NCBI RefSeq assembly: GCF_000011245.1
Contig: NC_004193.1
Span: 1,032,501 to 1,096,500 of the forward strand
Length of the DNA: 64,000 nt
DNA from: Oceanobacillus iheyensis HTE831
GTDB taxonomy: Bacteria; Bacillota; Bacilli; Bacillales; Amphibacillaceae
Direction of reading: 5' to 3'
Shown here: piece by piece, positions 43,317 through 52,177 of the stretch
Position numbering within the stretch: position 1 is the first letter of the stretch
Layout: the number at the start of each line of letters is the position of its first letter
Position numbers and translations under genes: made by a program
The notes under the pieces: generated by a model
The model's input: only the letters and a program-made list of their open reading frames with translations
The model's database searches: none
Told to the model about the DNA's origin: nothing

Positions 43317-44255
43317 ATGAAGAGAACTGCTGGAATCCACCATATCTCGACCATTGTTGGTCACCCTCAAGAAAATGTAGATTTCTATGCAAGTATATTA
43401 GGATTAAGATTGGTGAAGAAAACAATTAATTTTGATGATCCTGGGACCTATCATCTTTATTTAGGAAATAATAAGGGAGAACCCGGAACAATCATTACTT
43501 TCTTTCCATGGGCGAATGCATATCAAGGTAGAATAGGGTCTGGTCAAGTTGGTGTTACGAGTTATGCAATTCCTTTAGGAACGATGAATTTCTGGGAAGA
43601 GCGGCTTGCTAAATTTAATATATCAACAGAGAAGATAACCCGTTTTGGTGAAACGTATCTTGCATTTAAAGATATTCATGGCTTGAATTTAGAATTAGTT
43701 GAAACAGAGAATGGAGAAATAAATGATTTTTCATTTGGTGATATTACACCTGAAGTTTCGATTAAAGGATTTGGCGGGGCAATATTACTATCCTCTCAAC
43801 CAGAAAAGACTGGAGAGACATTAGTTGATACATTAGGATTTGAAAAAGTTGCAGAAGAAGGAGAGTTTATTCGATATCAATCTTATGGAGATATTGGAAA
43901 TACGATTGATATTAAACAAACTGCTTCACCAAGAGGTCAAATGGGGGTTGGTACAGTTCATCATATCGCTTTTAGGGCAAAAGATAATCAAGAGCATTTC
44001 GAATGGCAACAGCATGTAGCTAACCATGGATTACATGTAACAGAAGTTAAAGATCGCAACTATTTTAATGCTATTTATTTTAAAGAGCATGGTGAGATTT
44101 TATTTGAGATAGCTACAGACCCGCCTGAATTTGCTCACGATGAATCAGAAAAAACGATGGGGGAAACGTTAAAATTATCTAACCAATATGAAGTCTATAG
44201 AGGAAGATTAGAGAAGAAACTAATTCCTATTGAGATAAGAGATTTGGATAACTAG
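43317..44255 (+). CDS. Ring-cleaving dioxygenase of the MhqO/MhqE type
   Basis: A 312-residue two-module vicinal-oxygen-chelate protein. Metal ligands lie in TAGIHHISTIVG (His8 region) and GVGTVHHIAFRA (His about 219), with Glu in ILFEIATDPPEF. The N-terminal MKRTAGIHHISTIVGHPQEN is typical of Bacillus MhqO/MhqE, ring-cleaving dioxygenases induced by quinones and controlled by the MarR protein MhqR. A strong palindrome covers its promoter, but no MarR gene lies nearby. Likely role: detoxifying hydroquinones. Confidence 0.87.
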   Translation: MKRTAGIHHISTIVGHPQENVDFYASILGLRLVKKTINFDDPGTYHLYLGNNKGEPGTIITFFPWANAYQGRIGSGQVGVTSYAIPLGTMNFWEERLAKFNISTEKITRFGETYLAFKDIHGLNLELVETENGEINDFSFGDITPEVSIKGFGGAILLSSQPEKTGETLVDTLGFEKVAEEGEFIRYQSYGDIGNTIDIKQTASPRGQMGVGTVHHIAFRAKDNQEHFEWQQHVANHGLHVTEVKDRNYFNAIYFKEHGEILFEIATDPPEFAHDESEKTMGETLKLSNQYEVYRGRLEKKLIPIEIRDLDN

Positions 44256-44305
44256 AGGATAAGGCTATTTGGAATAAAGTAATAAAGGATAGATAAAGTA
44301 GATAG

Positions 44306-44350
44306 AACCAGAACTAGAATGAGAAAATTACATTCTAGTTCCGGTTTGTT
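44306..44350 (+). terminator. Terminator of the ring-cleaving dioxygenase gene
   Basis: AACCAGAACTAGAATG (44306-44321) and CATTCTAGTTCCGGTT (44331-44346), one mismatch in 16, then TGTT. Confidence 0.8.
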
Positions 44351-44404
44351 ATAAAAGTACAAATTTTCGTATGATAAGGTATAGGTTAAAAGGAGGGATC
44401 AATT

Positions 44405-45013
44405 TTGGGATCAAGAATAATGCATTTAATAATTGCAAAGAGAATTACAGAGCATTTTCCTATAGAGGATGTTCATCCATTTCTAATTGGGGGTATTGCG
44501 GCAGATGCAATAACACCAAAGGATTCATCGCATTTTTATAAAGGATCTTTAGAAAATTATACAAGAACGATTGATTATATGGGATTTATAGAAAAGTATG
44601 CAGAATATAAAACTAATCCCTATGTGTTAGGGTATTTTAGTCATTTAGTAGCAGATGATCTATGGCTACAAGGTTTTTACTTACCTTGGTTGAAGAATAG
44701 AATGGAATCGAATAAAGAAATTTTTCAATTATACCATCAAGATTTTAGAATTTTAAATGCTAAATTATTGGAATTTTATGATTATAAGAATGAGTTGAAC
44801 GCTCATCTTAAATCGAATATAGAAATAAAGGATTTAGATGAAGTAAAGTCACAGGATGTTAAAAACTTTATAGATTGTGTTCTGGATGATATGCGATATA
44901 GCAATAAGGAGTTAGAAGCTATATTAAATGTATTTACATTACAACAAATTATTGGATACATAGAAACATCTGTAGAAAGAGCAATTTATTTTATGAAAAA
45001 ACTATCAAAATAG
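44405..45013 (+). CDS. Zinc-dependent phospholipase C-like protein
   Basis: A 202-residue all-helical protein. TTG at 44405 is eight bases from AGGAGG. SRIMHLIIAKRITEHF, GGIAADAITPKDSSHFYKG and VLGYFSHLVADDLW place His and Asp as in the zinc-dependent phospholipase C / S1-P1 nuclease-like fold (Zn_dep_PLPC). No signal peptide, so it would act inside the cell. The substrate is unknown; small hydrolases of this type occur widely in bacilli. Confidence 0.7.
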   Translation: MGSRIMHLIIAKRITEHFPIEDVHPFLIGGIAADAITPKDSSHFYKGSLENYTRTIDYMGFIEKYAEYKTNPYVLGYFSHLVADDLWLQGFYLPWLKNRMESNKEIFQLYHQDFRILNAKLLEFYDYKNELNAHLKSNIEIKDLDEVKSQDVKNFIDCVLDDMRYSNKELEAILNVFTLQQIIGYIETSVERAIYFMKKLSK

Positions 45014-45028
45014 AACTGTACGAAATAT

Positions 45029-45814
45029 TTAGTTACTGTCTTTCTTATGGGCTATCCATATTGTCCAACGATCTTTTTCAATAATCTCCGTATCATTAGG
45101 AAGACGATTTTCTAGCTTTTGAATCCATAATTTTATTTCAGCGTCCGAAAGTTCATGTAAAATAGATCTACCTTTTCTTGATTGAATGTCTTTTCGTAAT
45201 TCTTGAAAGGAAGCATAATGTTTTCTGACTTCCCATAAATTCATCTGTTTTATTTCAGTAAAACCTGCAGTTTTTAATTGTCCTATCGTTTCTGAAATAG
45301 TTGGTCTTCTCTGTTTTTCAATTTCAATAAGTTCTGGAAAATCATAATATAAATAACCTCGGAGATGACTGGTGGATCCAGGGATTAGGCAATCTTCCAT
45401 CGTGCGGTCTTGAATATATATAATTCCTTCCTGTCGTAGAATTCGGGCAGCCTCGATAAATGCGGCTTCTGGATCTGTTAAGTGATGCAATACTGCACGT
45501 TGTAAGTAAAAATCAACAGAATCTGATTCTAAACCACTGTTGTAAGCATTTCCTTTAAGAAATTGGGCCTGATGAAGATGGTGGTAATTATTGGAGGCGG
45601 AAGTAAGCATTGCATCAGAAAAATCAATTCCGTATATTTCTTTAAATCCTAAGTCGGCTAATACTTTTGTATATAATCCTCCGCCACACCCCATATCTAC
45701 AGCTGTCTTTTGTTGAGGGTTACCGATGAAGGTCTGTAATTTTTCGACCCATGTTAAATCAATGTTTCTATTGCTATAAGAATTTGTATTTTCAAATGAG
45801 TGAAAATCAATCAT
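45029..45814 (-). CDS. Class I SAM-dependent methyltransferase
   Basis: A 261-residue methyltransferase. Motif I VDMGCGGGLYTKVL (about 39-52), acidic residue in YGIDFSDAML, and LQRAVLHHLTDPEAAF (motif IV region). AGGAGG lies seven bases before the ATG. The pattern resembles UbiE/BioC-like small-molecule methyltransferases; the C-terminal third is family-specific. The acceptor is unknown. It converges on the phospholipase-like gene with 15 bases between stops. Confidence 0.88.
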   Translation of the reverse strand: MIDFHSFENTNSYSNRNIDLTWVEKLQTFIGNPQQKTAVDMGCGGGLYTKVLADLGFKEIYGIDFSDAMLTSASNNYHHLHQAQFLKGNAYNSGLESDSVDFYLQRAVLHHLTDPEAAFIEAARILRQEGIIYIQDRTMEDCLIPGSTSHLRGYLYYDFPELIEIEKQRRPTISETIGQLKTAGFTEIKQMNLWEVRKHYASFQELRKDIQSRKGRSILHELSDAEIKLWIQKLENRLPNDTEIIEKDRWTIWIAHKKDSN

Positions 45815-46003
45815 GTTACTACCTCCTTTCCTATATTATATCGATTCATGGTAAGAATATATAATATTGTTTTATTATAAAAAGTGATTGGAAATAATTA
45901 TCTAATCATTTTATAAACAGATTTCTTGAGATGAATGTAACGATATGTTTATATTATACTGTTGTAATTTAAAGAATAGAATATTATGGAGGGAATTTTA
46001 CAG

Positions 46004-46549
46004 ATGAAAATAGCAGCATTGGTAGGAAGTAACAGAAAAGATTCTTACAACAAACTTCTTGTGAAATATATGAAAGAAAAATATGCGGGAAAGCTAGATA
46101 TCGATATTTTACCAATCGATGAGCTTCCGTTTTATAATCAGGATAAAGAGATGGATCCACCTGCAATTGTGGAAGATTTAAGAGAAAGAATTAAAAATAG
46201 CGATGGCATCCTATTTGCGACTCCAGAATACAATGCTTCTATTTCTGGGATGTTAAAAAATGCAATCGATTGGTTCTCACGTGTTGACTTAGTAATGGTA
46301 AATAAACCAGCTATGATTGTTGGTGCATCAATGGGAGCTATGGGTACGGTTAAAGCACAAATACAATTGCGTCAGATTTTGAATGCACCTGGTGTTGGGA
46401 CATTAACATTACCAGGAAATGAAGTATTTGTAGGTTCTGTTCAAAATAAAATGGACGAGCAAGGTAATTTAACGGATGAGCAAACCGTGCAATTTATAGA
46501 TAATGTTGTTGATAATTATGTACAATGGATTAAACGAGTAGAAGCATAA
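46004..46549 (+). CDS. NADPH-dependent FMN reductase / azoreductase-like
   Basis: ATG at 46004 follows GGAGGG by ten bases. The 181-residue flavodoxin-like protein has the FMN phosphate loop GSNRKDSYN (about 8-16), the ATPEYNASISGMLKNAIDW block (about 73-91) that holds the isoalloxazine ring, and a GASMGAMGTVKA segment. Relatives (YhdA, SsuE-like) reduce FMN, azo dyes or quinones with NADPH, which fits the quinone-detox flavour of the dioxygenase nearby. Confidence 0.88.
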   Translation: MKIAALVGSNRKDSYNKLLVKYMKEKYAGKLDIDILPIDELPFYNQDKEMDPPAIVEDLRERIKNSDGILFATPEYNASISGMLKNAIDWFSRVDLVMVNKPAMIVGASMGAMGTVKAQIQLRQILNAPGVGTLTLPGNEVFVGSVQNKMDEQGNLTDEQTVQFIDNVVDNYVQWIKRVEA

Positions 46550-46559
46550 GTAGTTGAAG

Positions 46560-46590
46560 TAAAACCTGGTATTGATTTACCGGGTTTTAT
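46560..46590 (+). terminator. Terminator of the FMN reductase gene
   Basis: TAAAACCTGG and CCGGGTTTTA (one wobble) over a ten-base loop, then TTATG. Confidence 0.75.
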
Positions 46591-46806
46591 TATGTTTAGC
46601 CATCAGGTAATTGGCGTTGGCACCTATAATTTATGAAAATGAGATCTGTTCAATTGTGTTAAACTAACATTCAACAGGGGAAGAACGAATTTATAACTGA
46701 ATACAGTTGTATTATATCTAAATAAAAATTTATTGAATAATACGTAATGACATGCTAAAATTGTTTATTTGCTAAAATTTTATAGTTACAAGAAAGAAGG
46801 ATTATT

Positions 46807-48219
46807 ATGAGTGAGAGCCATGTAGGTGGGTCTACAGAGAAAATGAGTCGTGTACCAATATTAGTGGTATTGTTATCGGGTGCGTTTGTTGCAATTTTGA
46901 ATCAAACTTTACTTGGAACAGCATTACCTCATATAATGAGTGACCTGGAATTAGAAGCTAATACTGCACAATGGTTGCAGTCTGCGTTTATGCTTGTGAA
47001 TGGTATTATGATTCCAATTACTGCGTTCCTTATAGGAACATTTACCACGCGCAGTTTATTTCTAGCCGCTATGTCATCGTTTGCCATAGGAACATTAATA
47101 TGCGGAATTGCTCCTAATTTCGAATTGCTTTTAACAGGTAGGATCCTACAAGCTGCAGGAGCTGGTATTATCATGCCTTTAATGCAAACAATTATGATGT
47201 TAATTTATCCTAGAGAGCAAAGAGGTAGCGCAATGGGGATGTTCGGACTCATCATTTCATTTGCACCTGCCATCGGTCCGTCACTATCTGGTTATATTGT
47301 GGAACATTCCCCTTGGAGAACCTTATTCTTTATGGTTCTACCTATTGCAATCATAAATATTGGAATAGCCTATTTCCTACTAAAAAATGTAACAAAGCGT
47401 ACATTTCCACAATTGGATAAGTTATCCATTATTTTATCTACATTAGGTTTCGGTGGATTGTTGTACGGATTTAGTATTGCTGGCAGCGCTGGATGGTTAA
47501 GCAATCAAGTAATTATATCGATGATTGTAGGAATTATAGCGCTGGCTTGGTTTATATTGAGACAATTAAATTTAAAAACACCAATTTTAGAATTTCGTGT
47601 ATTTCAATACAAAATATTTACGATCACAACCATATTAGGAATGGTCACTTTCATGACGATGATAGGTGCTGCGGTAATTCTTCCGTTATATATGCAGGAT
47701 ATGTTAGGATTTTCTGCATTTGAATCAGGACTTGCACTACTAGCTGGTGCTGTCTTGCAAGGGATAATGAACCCGGTCACTGGAAGATTATTTGATAGAT
47801 ATGGCTCACGTTATTTAGCTATTATTGGACTTGGTCTAATAGTGGTAACCACCTTTATGTTTGGAATGCTGACAGCCGAAACAAGCTTCACATATATTGC
47901 AACGATACATGCGATACGTATGTTAGGTGTCGCAATGGCAATGATGCCTGTAACTACTGCTGGTTTAAATTCTTTGCCCGATGAGTTTATAGCTCATGGA
48001 ACAGCAGTAAATAACACATTAAGGCAGGTTTCCGGTGCTATTGGAACGGCATTGCCAATTACGATCATGTCAACTGCAGCAATTCCTAGCGAGGGATTGC
48101 AAGGGTTAATACACGGAGTGAATGTTTCCTTTATTGTTACGGCTATTATCTCTATTGTGGGACTAATCCTTGCATTTTTCATTCATGACGAAAAGAAAAA
48201 AAGAATTTCATCACGTTAA
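46807..48219 (+). CDS. DHA2-family MFS multidrug exporter
   Basis: A 470-residue protein with 14 membrane segments. DHA2 markers: motif A-like loop after span 2, LNQTLLGTALPHIMSDLELE in span 1 (D1-type, quoted in part), motif C GLIISFAPAIGPSLSGYI (about 147-164) typical of drug:H+ antiporters. Closest in layout to LmrB/MdrL-type exporters of bacilli. No regulator is adjacent. GAAAGAAGGA precedes the ATG. It ends in a strong hairpin terminator. Confidence 0.9.
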   Translation: MSESHVGGSTEKMSRVPILVVLLSGAFVAILNQTLLGTALPHIMSDLELEANTAQWLQSAFMLVNGIMIPITAFLIGTFTTRSLFLAAMSSFAIGTLICGIAPNFELLLTGRILQAAGAGIIMPLMQTIMMLIYPREQRGSAMGMFGLIISFAPAIGPSLSGYIVEHSPWRTLFFMVLPIAIINIGIAYFLLKNVTKRTFPQLDKLSIILSTLGFGGLLYGFSIAGSAGWLSNQVIISMIVGIIALAWFILRQLNLKTPILEFRVFQYKIFTITTILGMVTFMTMIGAAVILPLYMQDMLGFSAFESGLALLAGAVLQGIMNPVTGRLFDRYGSRYLAIIGLGLIVVTTFMFGMLTAETSFTYIATIHAIRMLGVAMAMMPVTTAGLNSLPDEFIAHGTAVNNTLRQVSGAIGTALPITIMSTAAIPSEGLQGLIHGVNVSFIVTAIISIVGLILAFFIHDEKKKRISSR

Positions 48220-48222
48220 CTA

Positions 48223-48256
48223 AAAAAGCTTGGACACGCTGTCCAAGCTTTTTTTA
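48223..48256. terminator. Terminator of the MFS gene
   Basis: AAAAAGCTTGGACA and TGTCCAAGCTTTTT form a perfect stem with a CGC loop; the flanking A and T runs would allow use in both directions. Confidence 0.9.
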
Positions 48257-48318
48257 CGATCTATGAAAATTTTGCATCCGTGAATAGACGTACTAAATTA
48301 TTCGCTTACGTTTTGTTC

Positions 48319-49149
48319 CTAAATAGAAGACATTTCTACTTTAGTGCTATCTATTCGATTATAAGCACCATGCATAACTGGTCCTACGTATTGATTTAAC
48401 TTCCAACCATTTGCGATTGCAGATGTAACAAATGATTTAGCAGTTTTAACAGCTTCTAAAACATCCATACCATGAGCTAGATTAGCTGTAATAGCAGCTG
48501 CAAATGTACAACCTGCACCATGGTTATAGGTAGTGTCGATTTTTTCACTTTCCAATAACTCAAAGCGAGTTCCATCATAGAAAAGGTCTACTGCCTTATC
48601 ATGTTCTAAATCTTTGCCGCCTTTGATTACAACATTTTTGGCGCCTAATTCATGGATTTTTATTGCAGCATCTTTCATTTGCTCCAACGTTTTAATCGGT
48701 TTTGTTTTAGCTAATTGTGCTGCTTCAAAAAGATTTGGTGTAGTAACTAGGGAACGTGGTAATAACTCCTCACGCATCGCATCTGTATTTTCTGGTTGCA
48801 ATACTTCATCGTCTCCCTTACAAACCATTACAGGGTCTAAAACATATTGTTTTATATTAAATTCATCAATTTTTCTTGCCCCTAAATTGATAATATCTAC
48901 AGATCCAAGCATACCGGATTTCATAGCATCTACGCCTACTGATAATATGGTATCTAGTTGCTTTTCTACTACTTCCACATCAATTGGTGTAACATGATGA
49001 TTCCATCCTTGTGGATTCATGGAAACGATAGAAGTTAACGCAGTCATGCCGTATACATTTAATTCCTGGAAAGTCTTTAAATCAGCTGCTATACCTGCAC
49101 CACCACTAGAATCTGATCCAGCGAGTGTTAATGTCTTTTTCATCGTCAT
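48319..49149 (-). CDS. pdxK: Pyridoxine/pyridoxal/HMP kinase (ThiD2-like PdxK)
   Basis: A 276-residue ribokinase-fold kinase. ATG at 49149 is nine bases from AGGAGG. LTLAGSDSSGGAGIAADLKT (about 6-25) is the substrate loop of ThiD/PdxK enzymes; the C-terminal THNHGAGCTFAAAI region, here TYNHGAGCTFAAAI, has the Cys-Thr/Ala and anion-hole Gly of the pyridoxal-kinase branch found in bacilli. It phosphorylates pyridoxal/pyridoxine and possibly HMP. A salvage role is expected. Single gene, convergent with the MFS exporter. Confidence 0.9.
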   Translation of the reverse strand: MTMKKTLTLAGSDSSGGAGIAADLKTFQELNVYGMTALTSIVSMNPQGWNHHVTPIDVEVVEKQLDTILSVGVDAMKSGMLGSVDIINLGARKIDEFNIKQYVLDPVMVCKGDDEVLQPENTDAMREELLPRSLVTTPNLFEAAQLAKTKPIKTLEQMKDAAIKIHELGAKNVVIKGGKDLEHDKAVDLFYDGTRFELLESEKIDTTYNHGAGCTFAAAITANLAHGMDVLEAVKTAKSFVTSAIANGWKLNQYVGPVMHGAYNRIDSTKVEMSSI

Positions 49150-49258
49150 CGTTTGTTTCCTCCTTTGTTGCTCTGCTCTAAATTCGCACTTCAATAAATA
49201 TTTGATAGTTAAAGAATAATCCTTTATGAACTAGTTGTAAAGTCATAGCGGTTATATA

Positions 49259-50296
49259 TTAGACATTGACAAATTGTTCATCTGTATCCAATACTCCTTT
49301 AATTTTTGTAGCATGGAATGGCTGTCCATTCAACCATTTTTGAAAATCAAAAATGAGGGGAGGGCGATTTGCTCCTAATGCGATCCAAGCCTTCATTTCT
49401 TTTGGTAAATACGCTGCTGTGTGTAAAGTGCCAGCCCACGCATCATACTTTTTTGAGAAGACTCCTTTTTCCAGATTATTTAATAATTGATAAGCTTCAT
49501 ATGGATTTTCTACTGATGATTGTTGAGAGGATATTTTGTTTAGCCGCTCCATCGATTCGTCAGTTCGGTATCTATTTTCTTCTGTTAGTTCTTCAAAGTG
49601 ATTCGTACACATATTTGCTTCACGGAATTTGACATTTCGAGGCGATACTTCAGCTACTACCGAATATCCATTTTTATCTAGTAATACATAACTAAATGTA
49701 TGCCTATGTGGCAGCTCTTGTAATAATTGCTTTGCTTCCTCGACCGAAGCACAGTTTTCAAGAAGAAGTCTACCTATCATATTACATACAAAACCATCAT
49801 CTGATTTTATTCTGTTCACAAAGTTATACCCCATAGCAAATCCTTTTTCATTTATCCCATCAGTTCTACCGGTGATTTGCATGGTTGGACCGACAGTCGC
49901 ATAACCTGCATCAGTAGGTTTATATATTACATATCTTCCCTCATAGGAACGAGGTGCATTGTCATAATTTCGAATTAAGAAATCAGCTTCTGTGTAGATA
50001 GAGCAGCCGCTACGTCCATATTCGTAGTAGTAACCACCGAATTCACGTATGGCATCTTTTATAGGCATTTGCAATGCATCGGCCAAACCTTCTAACTCCT
50101 CCCATATTGCTGGTGAGAAAGTTTGAAAAGCATCTCTAACTTCATCAATATCAACTAGAAAGTTTCGCCAGCGGCTACCTTTTTGTAAGTTACGATGTTT
50201 AAGAATAGGTGAATTCTGAAGAAGTTCTCCTTGTCTATATCCGAATTGATAGTGATTTCCTTTAAATTGTATAATATCACTATAAACATTAATCAT
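49259..50296 (-). CDS. C45-family autoproteolytic acyltransferase/hydrolase
   Basis: A 345-residue Ntn-hydrolase of the penicillin-acyltransferase/choloylglycine type. ATG at 50296 is seven bases after GGAG. After a helical prodomain the nucleophile is Cys98 in GRSGCSIY, exposed by self-cleavage in the family; then FLIRNYDNAPRS holds the conserved Arg-Asn-Asp. GFAMGYNFV and FSYVLLDKNG follow the Ntn core. Family members split or form amide bonds (isopenicillin N acyltransferase, acid ceramidase-like). No signal peptide; substrate unknown. Confidence 0.82.
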   Translation of the reverse strand: MINVYSDIIQFKGNHYQFGYRQGELLQNSPILKHRNLQKGSRWRNFLVDIDEVRDAFQTFSPAIWEELEGLADALQMPIKDAIREFGGYYYEYGRSGCSIYTEADFLIRNYDNAPRSYEGRYVIYKPTDAGYATVGPTMQITGRTDGINEKGFAMGYNFVNRIKSDDGFVCNMIGRLLLENCASVEEAKQLLQELPHRHTFSYVLLDKNGYSVVAEVSPRNVKFREANMCTNHFEELTEENRYRTDESMERLNKISSQQSSVENPYEAYQLLNNLEKGVFSKKYDAWAGTLHTAAYLPKEMKAWIALGANRPPLIFDFQKWLNGQPFHATKIKGVLDTDEQFVNV

Positions 50297-50392
50297 ATTC
50301 ATTTCTCCATTCTAATGCAGAGTAATTTGAGTGTAGTTGATTTTTGTTTAGAAGGAAAAGAAATTGCTTGGAATTAGAAAGGGGACGTGAAA

Positions 50393-51061
50393 ATGAATAT
50401 TCCAGATTATCTTGAAATCTACTATAAACTATATAAATATTATGGTCCGCAATCATGGTGGCCAGCAAGATCAACATTAGAAATGCTCTTAGGATCGATA
50501 CTTGTCCAACGAACAAATTGGCGAAATGTAGAAAAAGCTCTAACTCGTTTAGGAGATCATGTGCATGATGCCGATTATTTTTATCAAATTGAAGAGAATG
50601 AGCTCGCGGAAAAAATACGTCCTAGTGGTTTTTATCGGATTAAAGCCGCAAGAATAAAAGCTTTTATCACTTGGTTCCGTAAATATAACTACGATGTATC
50701 AATCGTACAACAAATCCCGCATGATAAGCTACGGTCAGAGTTATTATCGATTAAAGGAATTGGGGATGAGACAGCTGACGTAATGTTGGTATACGCCTTT
50801 AAAAAACAGGCATTTATTGCTGATCAATATGCAAATAGAATATTTAATCGCATTGGCTTAAATGTACCATCTACATATCGTAGTCTGCAAAAAGTGGTGG
50901 AGAGAGATTTACCAAATGACAGCCTTCTTTACCAAGAATACCACGCATTATTAGTGGAACACGCGAAAATACATTGTAAGGTGAAGCCGATTTGTAATAC
51001 TTGTCCAGTCCAAACGATATGTGAATTTGGATTAAATAAACTAGGAGAATTCAGGGGCTGA
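50393..51061 (+). CDS. HhH-GPD DNA glycosylase with [4Fe-4S] cluster, endonuclease III-like
   Basis: ATG at 50393 is seven bases from AAAGGGGA. The 222-residue protein has the helix-hairpin-helix LLSIKGIGDETADVML (about 115-130), catalytic Asp in AFIADQYANRIFNR and the cluster Cys pattern C-x6-C-x2-C-x5-C (HCKVKPICNTCPVQTIC). The Lys used by Nth for strand cleavage (GxGRKTA) is Glu here, so it should be a monofunctional glycosylase, closer to MpgII-like alkylation-repair enzymes. Divergent from the C45 gene. Confidence 0.85.
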   Translation: MNIPDYLEIYYKLYKYYGPQSWWPARSTLEMLLGSILVQRTNWRNVEKALTRLGDHVHDADYFYQIEENELAEKIRPSGFYRIKAARIKAFITWFRKYNYDVSIVQQIPHDKLRSELLSIKGIGDETADVMLVYAFKKQAFIADQYANRIFNRIGLNVPSTYRSLQKVVERDLPNDSLLYQEYHALLVEHAKIHCKVKPICNTCPVQTICEFGLNKLGEFRG

Positions 51062-51072
51062 ACTTAATAGGG

Positions 51073-51363
51073 TTATCGCCCCTGATCCTGTTCTAATTGA
51101 TTAATCTTTCTTTGTAATAATTGAATTTGTTGTTGCATTTCCTGAAGCTGATGTTGATTAATTGAAGATTCTTGAGAATTTTCTTCTGATTCTTTAAGAT
51201 CTTCTTCATATACTATTGAGGATCCAATGAAGGCAATTACTGCTCCTACAGTAGATATCATGCCACCATAGTATATTAGTTTATCTCCAAATTTAATGTT
51301 TGTATTTGATGTGAAAGGAGTATTAGAGAAGTTATTTTGGTTATTTAGAAAAAATTGACTCAT
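51073..51363 (-). CDS. Small membrane protein with coiled coil, 96 aa
   Basis: GGTGGAGG five to six bases upstream of ATG 51363 supports the start. Asn/Phe-rich residues 1-24 are followed by one membrane span (about 30-52, with GGMISTVGAVIAFIGSSIV), an acidic linker and a heptad-patterned tail (about 68-94: HQLQEMQQQIQLLQRKINQL) that should form a coiled coil. The layout recalls small spore or envelope scaffold proteins. No family known. Converges on the glycosylase gene, 11 bases apart. Confidence 0.65.
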   Translation of the reverse strand: MSQFFLNNQNNFSNTPFTSNTNIKFGDKLIYYGGMISTVGAVIAFIGSSIVYEEDLKESEENSQESSINQHQLQEMQQQIQLLQRKINQLEQDQGR

Positions 51364-51454
51364 GAACCTCCACCCCTGAAAAAACGTTATAAGATAGCAT
51401 ATGTTCTTTTATAAAAAAATTGCCCCTTACGCACATATAGGTACAGGCTAATCT

Positions 51455-51922
51455 TTAACTTTCGTCTTGTCGAGTATAAGAATCTTTCTTTATATTCTTC
51501 TCCTCCGTATGTTGTTCTTCCGCAAATTCGGTCTGTACAGTCTGCATATTAGGACTTATTATCCTATTATTTTCCTCCTCAAGAACCTTTTCTTTCATAT
51601 AAATATGGAAGACAGATTCAGTAAGGCTAATTATTATGGCAATGTAGATAGAGGCTGTTGCGATTGGAAAAGAAGTTCCTAAAAAGATGTATAAAAGGAA
51701 CCAAACAGAAGCATAAGCAAAGAATAAGTCACCGATTGTAGCTGCCACATATCCCATTCTAGGCAGAATCCATAAATCTCCAATAACATAAGCAGCTAGT
51801 GTTAGTATGGCACTCATTACAATCATCTCCGCCACACTAACAAAATTAAATATACTTACAATTGATAAGAAAATGATGGCCATAATAATAAATTTAATTC
51901 CAATTGCTTTAAGATGTTTCAT
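51455..51922 (-). CDS. YndM-family membrane protein (DUF2512)
   Basis: A 155-residue protein with four membrane spans within residues 7-108. The pattern MKHLKAIGIKFIIMAII...VSVAEMIVMSAILTLAAYVIGDLWILPRMG, quoted in parts, is the DUF2512/YndM signature. The tail after about 115 is polar and acidic and would be cytoplasmic. YndM-type genes are found in spore formers, with no established function. AAAGGA precedes the ATG. Confidence 0.82.
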   Translation of the reverse strand: MKHLKAIGIKFIIMAIIFLSIVSIFNFVSVAEMIVMSAILTLAAYVIGDLWILPRMGYVAATIGDLFFAYASVWFLLYIFLGTSFPIATASIYIAIIISLTESVFHIYMKEKVLEEENNRIISPNMQTVQTEFAEEQHTEEKNIKKDSYTRQDES

Positions 51923-52177
51923 TTTTATCCATCCTTTAACACTTATATTTATAATTTAGTCTGGTTAATTTTCTAGTTCCTATGTATGTAAGAAGAATAA
52001 TCGTTGAATTGACAGTAAAATCAATCAATTCTATACTTAGTTTAATTTGTAGTATATAGGAATTCCTATTGGTATTACATTCGCAGGAAAACATGTACAG
52101 AAGCAATTTAACTGGAATTGTACACAGATGATTTTTGATTGGAAAGTCAATTTAAAATAAGAGGGGAAGCGTTATTC

